Source: Timema cristinae (lineage: Eukaryota > Arthropoda > Insecta > Phasmatodea > Timematidae). From it: 64,000 nucleotides of DNA. A program made the position numbers and the translations under genes. Each line of letters opens with the position of its first letter. Within the stretch, counting starts at the first letter, position 1. The notes under the pieces were generated by a model that saw only the letters and a program-made list of their open reading frames with translations, had not been told where the DNA came from and searched no databases. The DNA lies in the NCBI GenBank assembly GCA_039000515.1, contig JBCFYV010011135.1, positions 26,282,419-26,346,418 of the forward strand, read 5' to 3'. Below, in pieces: positions 54,088 to 64,000 of the stretch.

Positions 54088-54348
54088 ATGTTATCTTCCC
54101 ATCTTCATCTACGTCTTCCCATTGGTGTCATTCTAATGGTTTCTTCCATTGGGTTTGCCAGTCATTACTCTGAACATGGTTCTAGATTCTTCCATTGGAG
54201 CTGCGAAGAAACTTCTGAGATAAGATATCGTGGACGTGTCTGCAGCGTGAATCTGGAGAAAATGATTCCTTTGGGACGTGATTTAAAGTTGCACAAAAAA
54301 GATGGTGAGTTATGCTTGCAGCTAAACCCCAAATTCAACAGGAAGTAA
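54088..54348 (+). other. Open frame of 86 codons, unrecognised
   Basis: Starts in the last decayed repeat units and runs through non-repetitive sequence with mixed composition (HGSRFFHWSCEETSE, IPLGRDLKLHKKDG). No domain recognised, no splice or promoter context, and a MITE follows at once. Could be a chance frame or a repeat-derived remnant. Confidence 0.2.
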
Positions 54349-54365
54349 CTTTTTTTTTTAGTTTT

Positions 54366-54768
54366 TATCAAGGTTAAATGAGGATTGGATGTGAAGGCGA
54401 ACTAAGGGCTGTGTTTTTACAGTTTTTAATAATAAAATATAATTTTGTCCAAAATAAATCAAATATTTCTCCAGTAGAAACAGAGGGTTTAATTTTCTTC
54501 ATATGATATCAACAGTTGTTGAATACCTTTCAAGGGTGTCATGAAATTTAATAACAACTTTTTATCTTAATTTAAAAAGTTTATCATCTAATGCCGCTAT
54601 GTTCATGACAGATATTCAACAACTGTTTATATCACCACGTGAAGAAAATTAAACTCTTTGTTTCTACTGGAGAAATATTTGATTTATTTTTGTCTACAAA
54701 GCTTTGATATAAAAACTAATAAATATCGCCCTTAATTTGCGTCCCCTATATCCTCTTATTAGTAAAAC
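54366..54768. mobile_element. M1 MITE, copy 3
   Basis: Clearest TIR: AATAAATCAAATATTTCTCC at about 54460 is matched in inverted form by GGAGAAATATTTGATTTATT at about 54670; outer arms run to about 54370 and 54765 (GCGTCCCC). Each arm is over 100 bp. Confidence 0.8.
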
Positions 54769-54789
54769 CATACCAATAAATAATTGCTT

Positions 54790-55015
54790 CGGTGATCAAA
54801 TGGTCTAACGCGTCACCGTTACAATAGCAAGGACTGCCGGTGACGGTAAAATAAGGGTTCGAATCTCAGTCAAACGTAATTTTTTTCTATCCCCCACTCT
54901 CCTGAATGGTCTCTCACTCCCCAACCGTGCAAATGCGGGTTGATTTATTCCTAAATCTCAGGCTTAGTCCTATAGTTCGGATTACTATATAAATCAAAAG
55001 GCTTTTTGTTAATAC
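54790..55015 (+). mobile_element. SINE-C copy, degraded tail
   Basis: GGTGATCAAATGGTCTAACG head, AAGGGTTCGAATCTCAGTC B box, GTGCAAATGCGGGTTGATTT body; the conserved tail is lost. Confidence 0.65.
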
Positions 55016-55099
55016 ACGAATTTATGTGATCAGAACAAGTCACTTTTTTTTTTGACGAATGAAGGTACAGGGAAAATGGGGGGAAAGTTAGATTTTATT

Positions 55100-55450
55100 T
55101 GAAATTCAGTCAGTGCTGCCATCTGTTAGGCAATCATGAAATCACTTTATATTATGGTTAAAAGAGGTCTCTGTCATATTTAAATTGAGTCAGTGCTGCC
55201 ATCTGTTAGACAATCATGAGATATTTATAATGTGCTCTATATTATGGTTAAAAGAGGTCTCTGTCATATTTAAATTGAGTCAGTGCTGCCATCTGTTAGA
55301 CAATCATGAGATATTTATAATGTGCTCTATATTATGGTTAAAAGAGGTCTCTGTCATATTTAAATTGAGTTAGTGCTGCCATCTCTTAGACAATCATGAG
55401 ATCACTTGAAATTATGGTTGTAAGAGGGGTCGTTCATATTTAAATTAATA
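55100..55450. repeat. 90-bp tandem repeat, 4 copies
   Basis: Units include GTCAGTGCTGCCATCTGTTA and ATTATGGTTAAAAGAGGTCT. The two central units are identical; the outer ones have diverged. Confidence 0.9.
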
Positions 55451-55609
55451 AAAAAAAGGGTTTCCTGGGTTCCTTGTTAGGTTTGAAAAATAAAAAGTAG
55501 TTGTCCTGGAAATGTGTGAAATGTGACTTTCCCCCTAAGTGTCCTGTTTCTTACAGATAATATCAATAGAGCCTACCAGTTAAACAATAATTACTTGATA
55601 CAAGCGAAG

Positions 55610-55661
<52 letters not shown>

Positions 55662-56140
55662 CTACACACCCAATCCTAGTATCTAAATATTAGCTAGTTG
55701 AATAGCACATTCCCACGGCCGCCTTAGTTCAGCGACCACAGTATTGCCGGTGGACTGCGTATTAATTATATCGAGGTTACGTTCACGCGTGTTCTCGAAA
55801 CTCACCAGGAAGTCACGAAGTGGCAAATAACCAAAGGAAAGCAGTTCATGAAGACATTATTAAGTGGCCCATCGCACACAGACGGGTAAGTAGTCCGGTC
55901 CACCACCGACTGCAGAAACCGTTACCTCTTTTTCTGGTGTAATATTTCAATTCTAAACATAATTTTTTAATACGATTTTTTTTTATCTTGTTTTAAGTCG
56001 TCCCTCTCGCAATATGTTGGACCACCAATATATGGGAGATTGGAAGTTTGACTTCGAATATGGTGTACTGTAGGTGCTTTTTATACTAAAATAATTTTCT
56101 ACAAACCATACGTGTAAATGCCGGTATATTTCCTCGAATT
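55451..56140. other. No gene seen, with (AT)n
   Basis: (AT)n at 55612-55659. A patch at 55710-55910 of more balanced composition contains GAGGTTACGTTCACGCG, slightly B-box-like; not strong enough to call. Confidence 0.4.
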
Positions 56141-56157
56141 CAAAATTATTCATTTGG

Positions 56158-56460
56158 AGTGACCTGGTGGTCTAGGGGGTAAGGTGTCGGATTTCTTTGC
56201 TGGAGTCCGGGGTTCAATCCTTGGTCCCGGCACAGATTTATCTGATTACCAAACCCTTCCTTCACCTCTGACAAGACGTGTATTAATCACAACTTGTGAA
56301 TGTGTGGAATACCAGGCCTCCACCGTGGTTCGGATCCCACGTTAAACTGTAGGTCCTCCATTTCATCTCACAATCACCCTACCATTACACATTAGCGTAA
56401 GAGCGTATAACCCGAACGGGTAGTAAGACTAGGTGCTAATAATAATAATAATAATAATAA
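56158..56460 (+). mobile_element. SINE-A copy
   Basis: Complete, with an extra G in the A-box region (GGTCTAGGGGGTAAGG). (TAA)n tail; TSD unclear. Confidence 0.85.
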
Positions 56461-57040
56461 ATGTTCACACAAAGTTTTTTCTAGAGCTAGTAGAAAGTCA
56501 CTTCTAGCTTGGTATTATCTCTGATGATGGATCTGCTTAGAAAGCGGTCAACAAAAGAAAGGGGGGGGGGGGAGCGTATCAAGTCAGGGCATGAAAAGGT
56601 CATCATCATCATCTTCATTTCTAATAATGGCACTGTCACTTTCAAAAAAAATTTATTTCCATGCCAATAAAGAGAAATGTTTCTGTTCATTCTACTTTCT
56701 AGTATTCTACCTCAAGAGAAAGTCTAGTCATAATTCCCGTGTTAATCACCAAGTGAGTTAGCTATTTAAAAATTACTTAGTTCTATAATGGAGATGAAAT
56801 AATTCAACATAGCCCTACTGAATTAGGAAAAAAAAAACTTTAAAATTTAAGTTATTTTGAAATAAAAACATGAATGTCTTAAATTGGTCTATTTCCAACG
56901 ACGTATTACAAGAAATGTTCCAACTCTGAGATCCAAGTAAGTTAATATGATTAGAAACTAGATCTATCTAGCTTTCTGCAAGCAAATAGTCATTTTAAAC
57001 ATGTTCACAAAATAGCATATAAAAATGATTGGGGATTTAT
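56461..57040. other. No gene seen
   Basis: G run near 56562-56573; otherwise AT-rich. Confidence 0.4.
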
Positions 57041-57044
57041 TTTA

Positions 57045-57755
57045 GTGGTTTTGAAACTTTATAACGGATATTACCGTAAGAAATAGACAGTGTGTGGGTC
57101 ACAACAGAACATTCTAAGATAATTGAGGATTGTTTTAGGGGTTTTAAAGATACAAAACTGGCATTACCATAAGAAATACATTAGTGTGAGGGTCACAACA
57201 GAACATTCTAAGATAGTTGAGGATTGTTTTAGTGGTTTTGAAGCTTCAGAACTGACATTACCATAAGGAATACATTAGTGTGAGGGTCACAACAGAACAT
57301 TCTAAGATAATTGAGGATTGTTTTAATGGTTTTGAAGCTTTATACCTGACATAACCATAAATACAGCAGTGTGTGGGTCACAACAGAACATTCTAAGATA
57401 GTTGAGGATTGTTTTAGTGGTTTAGAAGCTTCAGAACTGACATTACCATAAGAAATACATTAGTGTGAGGGTCACAACAGAACATTCTAAGATAATTGAG
57501 GATTGTTTTAATGGTTTTGAAGCTTTAGAACTGACCTTACCATAAGAAATACTGCAGTGTGAGGGTCACAACAGAACATTCTAAGATAATTGAGGATTGT
57601 TTTAGGGGTTTTAAAACTACAAAACTGGCATAACCATAAGAAATACAGCAGTGTGAGGGTAACAACAGAGCATTCTAAGATAATTGAGGATTGTTTTAGT
57701 GGTTTTGAAGCTTCAGAACTGACGTTACCGTAAGAAACACAGCAGTGTGTGAGGA
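57045..57755. repeat. 94-bp satellite, second site, inverted, about 8 copies
   Basis: Units GTCACAACAGAACATTCTAA and GATTGTTTTAGTGGTTTTGA are the reverse complement of the 46.0 kb array. More variable than that array, with period 92-94. Confidence 0.9.
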
Positions 57756-58160
57756 ACTTTACCTTAAATTAGGTGGTGTCCTAAAGAAAATAAAGGATCA
57801 GATTACATTTCTATACCATCGGGCAGTGAGATATGATGTTAAAAAGGCAGTTTTGGGAATTTGGTAACCCTGTTCCCAAATTTACCATATCCCTTTCTAG
57901 ATAATATATATTTTACACTCATTTGATTATTGGAGTAGTTCCTCTACATTTCTGTATTTCAATTTTTTGCTCTACCCAAAGGGATTATTTTCTGTTTACT
58001 TACCCCAATCACCTCCCCTATTTCCTCAATTTAAATTATTAAATCTTTTATGGTTATTTGGTTTGGTCTGGTCTCTGATCTTTTAAAGTTTTTTTTTGCT
58101 AAAAAAAACTCCTTTGGCCAAAACTTATGAATAATTTTCAGAATAAACGTTAAGTTTAAT
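57756..58160. other. No gene seen
   Basis: AT-rich; no recognisable element. Confidence 0.4.
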
Positions 58161-58164
58161 ATTA

Positions 58165-58430
58165 CTTAGTCAACCTTAATGGTCTCGGGGTAAAGTGCTT
58201 GGCTCATAACTTGATATTCGTGGGTTCAAACCCAGCCGGGGCAGATGGATCTTTCTTGAGTTATAAAAATCAGTAGCACAACTTCCTTCGGATGGAGAAG
58301 TAAAGCCGTCACAGTCCCATGATGATTGAGGACATGTAAAATAATCCTGGAGGTTATGTGAAAATACCTTTTCCGGTAAAATTGGTAGGTTATTTCACTC
58401 TCACTCATAGAAATTCTCGTGTTACTGATA
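58165..58430 (+). mobile_element. SINE-B copy, plus strand
   Basis: Intact head order: A-box-like ATGGTCTCGGGGTAAAG and B-box-like GGGTTCAAACCC, then body GCACAACTTCCTTCGGATGG and CTCTCACTCATAGAAATTC. It shows what the 12.1 kb copy looked like before its A box expanded. Confidence 0.75.
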
Positions 58431-59025
58431 AGTATCAGTCAGTTCGGAAAGTGCACTTTAAATACCTCAAATAAGTATTTTAAAAAAACTCCAATTAGTA
58501 AGCCTGCAAGTGAGCTAAGCCGACCAAGTGGCCGCTGTCTGTTGGTGAAGATAGTTTCAACGTCTGCGGATAGTGTGTGTCATGTAGTCAGGACAAAGAA
58601 CCTCCCAACCATCAATCTCAGTTTCCTAGAACCGTAGCTGCTACATTATTATTTTTTAATTAATGTAGCTCCATATTTGTTCTCACGAGGCTTAGTTAAC
58701 CAGACAACAATTCTTCACAGAAAATCTGGGAGCTCTGGGGAATGAACCAGGGATATCTGGATCTGTAACCAGGAGCTATATATATATATATATATATATG
58801 ACCAACATAGCCTCAACCATAGAAAATGCCATTATTAAAGTGTGACTGGATAATGTAAATATTATCTGGATAAACTTTGACAAACATTATTCACTCCCCT
58901 CTTACTCAACATTATCTACGTATTTTGGATAACGTCAACATTATCTGAAAAATATTTACTTTATCCGGGTTCGTATTTTATCCGTAGAGAATATATATAT
59001 ATGTGTGTGTGTGTGTTATCCACGA
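58431..59025. other. No gene seen; degraded tRNA-like patch
   Basis: 58700-58775 on the minus strand has CTGGTTACAGATCCAG, an anticodon-arm-like hairpin, and a B-box-like CTGGTTCATTCC. (AT)n at 58778-58799. Confidence 0.35.
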
Positions 59026-59029
59026 ATTG

Positions 59030-59270
59030 TACCACCCCTGCAGCTAATTACGCGTTAGTAACTAGCTACGCTGATGTTTTAGGGAAAAGGAAGGTTGAAT
59101 TTTAGAAAAATTGTACCCGAATATGCGTAGAGGGAGAGTGTAAAACCATTGAAGAAAATACCGCCACCGGTACACCTAACCTAGATTTGAATCCCGGTTT
59201 CTCCCTCGTCGACAGTACATTATATTGCGACAGTCGATGTTTTAGACCTATTTGACCACCAAAGTGGGTT
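59030..59270 (-). mobile_element. SINE-C copy, degraded
   Basis: Minus strand: GGTCAAATAGGTCTAAAACA head, CCGGGATTCAAATCTAGG B-box region, ACGCATATTCGGGTACAA body. Confidence 0.55.
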
Positions 59271-59669
59271 TAAAATCATCAAATTAATACTTTTGCCTAA
59301 TCTGTTAGCGACCCATAAAAAAAATGAATTCGCGAACCACAAATAGGGAACCTCTTGGCAAGAAAGATATTGAAATAAGATTATATTTATTATTTGTTTA
59401 TCTAACTTGTACATGGATACGAGATAAAAAAAAAGTGGCTAATCGACAAGCACTCTCTTTCACCAACACGAGTAGAAATAATAATAAAAAAAATAAAAAA
59501 ATGGCAATTTAAGAAAGTTATTAATATATGAAAGGCTTTAGTTGTATCACACTCTGGTAAACTGAAGTCATAAATCGTTATTTATGAAGCAAGGTGATTA
59601 CGTCACAAGGTGTTTAAAAATTAACAGTTCTCATATTTTCATATGAAGGAATCTTAATCTGTCATGTTA

Positions 59670-59995
59670 TAAAAGTTACTACAATCAAAGTCCAATGTTC
59701 ATAGGAAGAACCTTATCTGAGAGCTAGAAAAGTTACTACAGGTTCAATGTTTATAGGAAGAAGCTTATCTGAGAGCTAGAAAAGTTACTACAGTCCAATG
59801 TTCATAGGAAGAACCTTATCTGAGAGCTAGAAAAGTTACTACAGTTCAATGTTTATAGGAAGAAGCTTATCTGACAGCTAGAAAAGCTACTAAAGTCCAA
59901 TTTTCATAGGAAGAATCGTATCTGACATAGAGAAAAGTTACTAGACCTACTGTCACGTATTCATACGTAAAGTCATGTGATTTGCAGCTGTCACT
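59670..59995 (+). repeat. 51-bp GATA-site array, third site, with conserved flank
   Basis: About 5 units (TCATAGGAAGAACCTTATCT, GAGAGCTAGAAAAGTTACTA), here often with GAGAGCT instead of GACAGCT, then the shared flank TGTCACGTATTCATACG and AAAGTCATGTGATTTGCAGC. Confidence 0.85.
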
Positions 59996-60300
59996 TTTAA
60001 GTGATATTATCAATACACTAGACCCCTTCCCGGTAAAAAAATATTGTAAAGAATCCTGTAAAAAAAAGCTTCAAATCATCCATCATGTCAATATAAAAAC
60101 AAAACTTTTTTACTTTTTTTTTTTGAAAATACAGTCCTACCAACACTGTATAGCCCCCTCCCTCTTTTTATCCTCCCTCCTATTTTCATCTCATTCTCTT
60201 TCCTCAACCCCTACCCCCCGCCCCCTTACCAACCCCACTTTCCCTTCAACAACTTTCTTTCCAACGACTATATAATATACTATCGACATTTTTATGAGGA
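59996..60300. other. No gene seen
   Basis: C-rich patch at 60145-60245; no element recognised. Confidence 0.4.
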
Positions 60301-60454
60301 ATAAATTAAATTTTCAAAATAAAATATAGCCTATGTTACTCGCTGATAATGTAGCTTTATATTGGTGAAATAATTTTTAAAATCGGTCCAGTAGTTTTTG
60401 AGTTTATCCATTAAAAAAAAATCAAATCTTTCCTCTTTATAATATTAGTATAGA
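60300..60454 (-). mobile_element. Helitron 5' end
   Basis: Minus strand starts TCTATACTAATATTATAAAG at 60454, preceded by A, then AAACTCAAAAACTACTGGAC, a phrase common at Helitron 5' ends in arthropods. The 3' end could not be placed. Confidence 0.55.
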
Positions 60455-60984
60455 TATAAAATAACAATAATAATGTAATAAAATTTTTATTAATTTTAGT
60501 TGTAAAAATTATATATATATATTCTTAAAGACCTTTTATATTGATATTTGACTGTAACATATATAATATTCTAACGAAAGAAGGCGGAAGTCAATAAACC
60601 CGTTTATATATGATTTCGAGCACGTCTTAACGACAGCAAAATGTAATGAGCATAAATTTTATGATTCTGGGGAGTGGATTAATAATTGATATAATGGACC
60701 TATTCATCAGCTTTGCCAGATTTTATTTACGAATGGCCTCCTTGACCTTTTTATGCTTTTAATACCAGCAGACTAGTATAGTAGGATCAAGTTGATTTTT
60801 AAAAAAGCCTTTCAAATAGTTATTCGTAATTAAAAAAAAGTCAAGATATTCATTGGTTTCCTACTTTTAACACTTTTTAAATATACAGGTTGGGTAAAAA
60901 AAAAAAATTGACCATATATGTTGAGGAAAGTGATTGACAACGTTCTGAGGTTTGTTTGACGTTTCCGGTGGAACTCTACTGAGT

Positions 60985-61505
60985 GACGTCATCTACAAAA
61001 AGTGAAAAAGAGCAGTTTTCTTGAGGTCTAATGGAACTCAACCGAGTGATATTATCTTAAAAAAGGGGAAAAAGTGTAGTTTTCTTGAGGTCTAATGGGA
61101 CTCAGCCGAGTGATATTATCTTCAAAAAGTTAAAAAGTGAGTTTTTGAGGTCTATGATACGAGTGTTTATCTCAAAGTGAAAAGTGAAGTTCTTTGGTCT
61201 ATGACTCACCCGAGGGATATTATCTTAAGAAAGGGGAAAAAGTGTAGTTTTTAGTCTATGGAACTCACGAGTGCTATCTAAAAGGGGAAAATGGGTAGTT
61301 CTTAGCTAATCAACCGAGTGATTTTAAAAGGGAAAGTATAGTTCTTGAGGTCTATGAATCACGAGGGATTATTAAAAAAGGGGAAAAGTGAGTTTTTTGA
61401 GGTCTAATGTACTCAACGAGTGATATTATCTTAAGTGAAAGTGAGTTTTTAGGTCTAATGGAACTCAACCGAGTGATATTATCTTAAAAAAGTGAACAGT
61501 GTAGT
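60985..61505. repeat. 64-bp tandem repeat with a heavily deleted centre
   Basis: Outer units read TGAGGTCTAATGGAACTCAA and CCGAGTGATATTATCTTAAA. In the centre (61140-61430) units keep order but lack many single or few bases. About 9 units. Either old decay or poor consensus quality. Confidence 0.75.
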
Positions 61506-61764
61506 ATATTGTTTGCCTTATTTAACTAGTGGAATATTTTACTTTCCAATCAAAGAGTTAGTCATCAAGTTACTAACCGTCGAAGGTTTCAGTCACAACT
61601 TATATGTGTTCAAAGTCACGTTAAGTTAGAGTACTGTATAAATATTCAGGACGGATTTGTAGGTTAGGTCTAAGAGAAGTTGACTTAAACTAAGGTGGAC
61701 CTTGGTTTGAACCTAGTTAGTATGTACACTTTTTTTTTGTATCTGTACTAACATTTTCTACACC

Positions 61765-61940
61765 AAAGATTTTAAGATGGAAGTGTAAGGGACGGAGAAA
61801 GGGTAAATAATTTTGCGATATTTTAACAAAATTTTTCGTCTTTGCTCGAAATGAAATCAAATATTTCTTCAATAGAAACATAGTCTAATTTTATTCACGT
61901 GATGATATCAACATTTGTTGAATATTTGTCAATTCATCAG
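61765..61940. mobile_element. M1 MITE, left arm only
   Basis: GATGGAAGTGTAAGGGACGG outer end, then ATCAAATATTTCTTC and GATGATATCAACATTTGTTG. The right arm is missing. Confidence 0.6.
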
Positions 61941-62435
61941 CAATGTGAACGAGAACATATAATGAACTCACATCGCAGTGACGGAACATATATCACACTG
62001 GTTCACTAATCAATGATATGACATTTTATTTAAATTTTCATCTATTCTCTTAAAGGTTTCAACTTGTGGCTGACCACTCTGACCAAGAGGTCAGTTCGTG
62101 CGTCATTCGTGACCGGATGGACTGCCTCAAGACACATTCACAATATGCTTCTATCTAAATATATATACTCTTTTAGATCAAGTAAATGTTTGTTTTGAGA
62201 CTAAACATCCCATCACTTCAAAGGAATCTAAATTGAAAGAGAACGCATAAAACTCTTCTTTTTCCTGTGTCAATTTAATAATATTTTTGATAGTTTATTT
62301 CAATTTTTTTACTTCATGTCATGAGAAATTATTGCTATCGTGATAAAATCAATTTCGGGATTATGATAGTTTTTTTTTACGTTTTATGTGAACATCACAC
62401 GAATAAAGTGTATTTTACAATTCAGTTTATTTCCA
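61941..62435. other. No gene seen
   Basis: AT-rich; no recognisable element. Confidence 0.4.
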
Positions 62436-62439
62436 TAGC

Positions 62440-62725
62440 GGTGACCTGGTGGTCTAGGGGTAAGTGTTGGACTTCTGTGCTGGCGGCCGGGGTTCAATCC
62501 TGGGTCCCGGTACAGATTTATCTGATTACCAAACCCTTCCTCCACCTCTGACAAGACTTGTATTAATCACAACTTCTGAATGTGGGGAATGCCAGGCCTC
62601 CACCGTGGTTCGGATTCCACGTTAAACTGTAGGTCCTTCATTTCATCTCACAATCACCCTACCATTACACATTATCGTAAGTGCGTATAACCCGAACGCT
62701 TAGTAAGACTCTATGCTAATAATTT
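62440..62725 (+). mobile_element. SINE-A copy
   Basis: Head lacks one base in the A-box region (GGGGTAAGTG); body intact; tail diverged and with almost no (TAA)n. Repeat G follows directly. Confidence 0.85.
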
Positions 62726-62736
62726 CAATTTCCTTT

Positions 62737-62960
62737 ATTATAGTGCTGGCCAACAGTCGTAAGACCTATAACAGGCCAGCACTGAAAAGTACACACGTAC
62801 ATACCTTACAATACATATATTTGCATACGAAAAAATGATAGACAAAAATGGATAAATAATGTTATATACTGATGAATAGTTACGAGATAAAAAAAGTAGT
62901 TAATAATAATAAGAATAAAAAGTAACATTAAAACAAATAACTAAATAGTAAGCAGTAGTA
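62737..62960 (-). repeat. Repeat G, copy 2, possible LINE 3' end
   Basis: Nearly the same as 32672-32890. Perfect 10-bp stem AGTGCTGGCC (62742-62751) / GGCCAGCACT (62774-62783). On the minus strand the hairpin is followed by AATAAAGG, a polyadenylation-like signal, which would fit a transcript 3' end. Confidence 0.6.
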
Positions 62961-63149
62961 ATATATAATAATAATAATAATAATAATATTCCCATAGCTG
63001 TGTAATTGGCTGTCTGACTGTCTTTCCCTGACCATGGACCCCAATTGGTTTGATGGACTATATTCAAATTTTATACTAAGATTTAATTTAATTGTGCTAC
63101 ACCACAAAAAAAAATCTACCTTAGCTTTTCAATCTCGGTTAGCTTGGTT

Positions 63150-64000
63150 GTTAAGATTTTATTAATTTTTTTCATATATTTTGGAAATGTCTTCAACAAT
63201 TTTGTTTAAAATCCATATCTAGGTTTTGTTTGACATGACAAATATTTTTTGGGGCAAAAATTCGTTGAAGAGTAATTTACTGATGATTAAATTTTCAAAA
63301 ATTTGAAATATTTTAAAATCGGCTCCTACAATTTGGTTTTAAATAAGTATCTCGGGAATGTTTTACATAACAAATAACATGGTTTCTTGATTTTATGGGT
63401 AAAACTCATTTATGAGTAGTTTATAGATGACTGATTTTTCAAAATTTGAAATATTGTATAAATTCCTCAAACAGTTTGGTTCAAAATAAGTGTCTTAGAA
63501 GTGTTTAACATGACAAATATTCCTGTATTCTTGGTTTTAGGTAAAACGTCTATAAAGGGTTGTTTACTGAGGAGTGATTTTTGAAAATTCGAATTACATT
63601 TAAAATTGCTGTAATAATTTTGCTTAAAACTTATACGTGGGGAGTATTTGACATGAACATGACGTTGTTTTTGTGGTTCAAAATTTGGTTATGTGTTCTT
63701 TTACTGATGACAATTTTTAGTTAAATTTGATTACCTAAAAAATGGCTTTAACAATTTGGTAAAAAAATTGGTGTTGGGAGACTATTTTACATATCAATAA
63801 TAATGTATCCTTATTTGTATAAAATAAATTAATTTTGAGGGTAGTTTACTTACAACAAATTTTATAAAATTTGCCTTTAAAATTGAATTTAAAATGGGAA
63901 TATGTAAATAATTTTTTTCATGATTAATAAAAATACGTTTTTATTTTGTTTACAATTAATGAATAATTTAAGGATGGTTTCTAAATAATTTATTTTAGAA
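63150..64000 (+). repeat. Repeat H, copy 2, decayed tandem of about 140 bp
   Basis: Five or six loose units, each with an AATTTGAAATATT, a CAATTTGGTT and a GTTTACTGATGA-type phrase. The last part matches 36430-37000. Runs to the window edge. Confidence 0.5.

Noticed and set aside
54088..54348. Short secreted or Cys-containing protein gene
   Set aside because: The start codon lies in decayed array units, there is no signal or splice support, and the frame is only 86 codons. Kept only as an unrecognised open frame.
62062..62080. Everted nuclear-receptor half-sites (CTGACC AAG AGGTCAG)
   Set aside because: A single short palindrome with no promoter or gene context; likely chance.

Overview
This window is repeat-rich, gene-poor nuclear DNA from a metazoan, most likely an invertebrate and perhaps an arthropod. 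The reasons are strong AT bias, several tRNA-derived SINE families, non-LTR retrotransposon (LINE) remnants, Helitrons, hAT-like elements and MITEs, many minisatellites and long (TAA)n, (AT)n and (CT)n runs. I cannot name the species. I found no intact host protein-coding gene. Nearly all long open frames lie inside tandem arrays and follow from the repeat period rather than from selection. The only recognisable coding sequence is mobile-element debris.

Interspersed elements. SINE-A (about 290 bp, Pol III A and B boxes, (TAA)n tail) has about 19 copies on both strands, many with clear 9-15 bp target-site duplications (TSDs). SINE-C (Leu/Ser-like head) has a different head but the same roughly 45-bp 3' tail as SINE-A. 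SINE-B has four copies. A reverse-transcriptase LINE on the minus strand (4408-5817) is inserted inside a SINE-A. Four LINE C-terminal tails of another type lie at 11.5-11.9, 15.1-15.5, 39.3-39.4 and 43.3-44.1 kb. Helitrons lie at 27.58-28.65 kb (two head to tail, one with a Pif1-like helicase C-terminus), at 32.18-32.64 kb (complete TC...CTAG), and as fragments at 23.7 and 60.4 kb. hAT-like elements lie at 12.94-13.77, 20.09-21.45 and 51.90-52.21 kb. A long-TIR MITE family (M1) has four copies.

Tandem arrays, in order: 51-bp GATA-site array (6.6-8.0 kb; also 51.6 and 59.7 kb); 37-bp array growing out of a LINE C-terminus (10.0-11.6 kb); 28-bp array made of a SINE-B A-box (12.35-12.77 kb); 26-bp TA/TG array (15.6 kb); 46-bp array (17.1, 41.8 and 52.3-54.1 kb); 17-bp array (17.7 kb); 27/26-bp array (35.1-36.2 kb); 62-bp LINE-derived array (44.1 kb); 94-bp array (46.0 kb, and inverted at 57.0 kb); 78-bp array with an open 26-residue frame (47.2-48.3 kb); 90-bp array (55.1 kb); degenerate 64-bp array (61.0-61.5 kb).

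The main theme is that minisatellites here appear to start inside mobile elements (a SINE promoter, two LINE C-termini) or to travel with them: two array families recur with conserved single-copy flanks. Nested insertions with duplicated targets give a relative order of events. All family names used here (SINE-A, M1, repeat D and so on) are labels local to this window.
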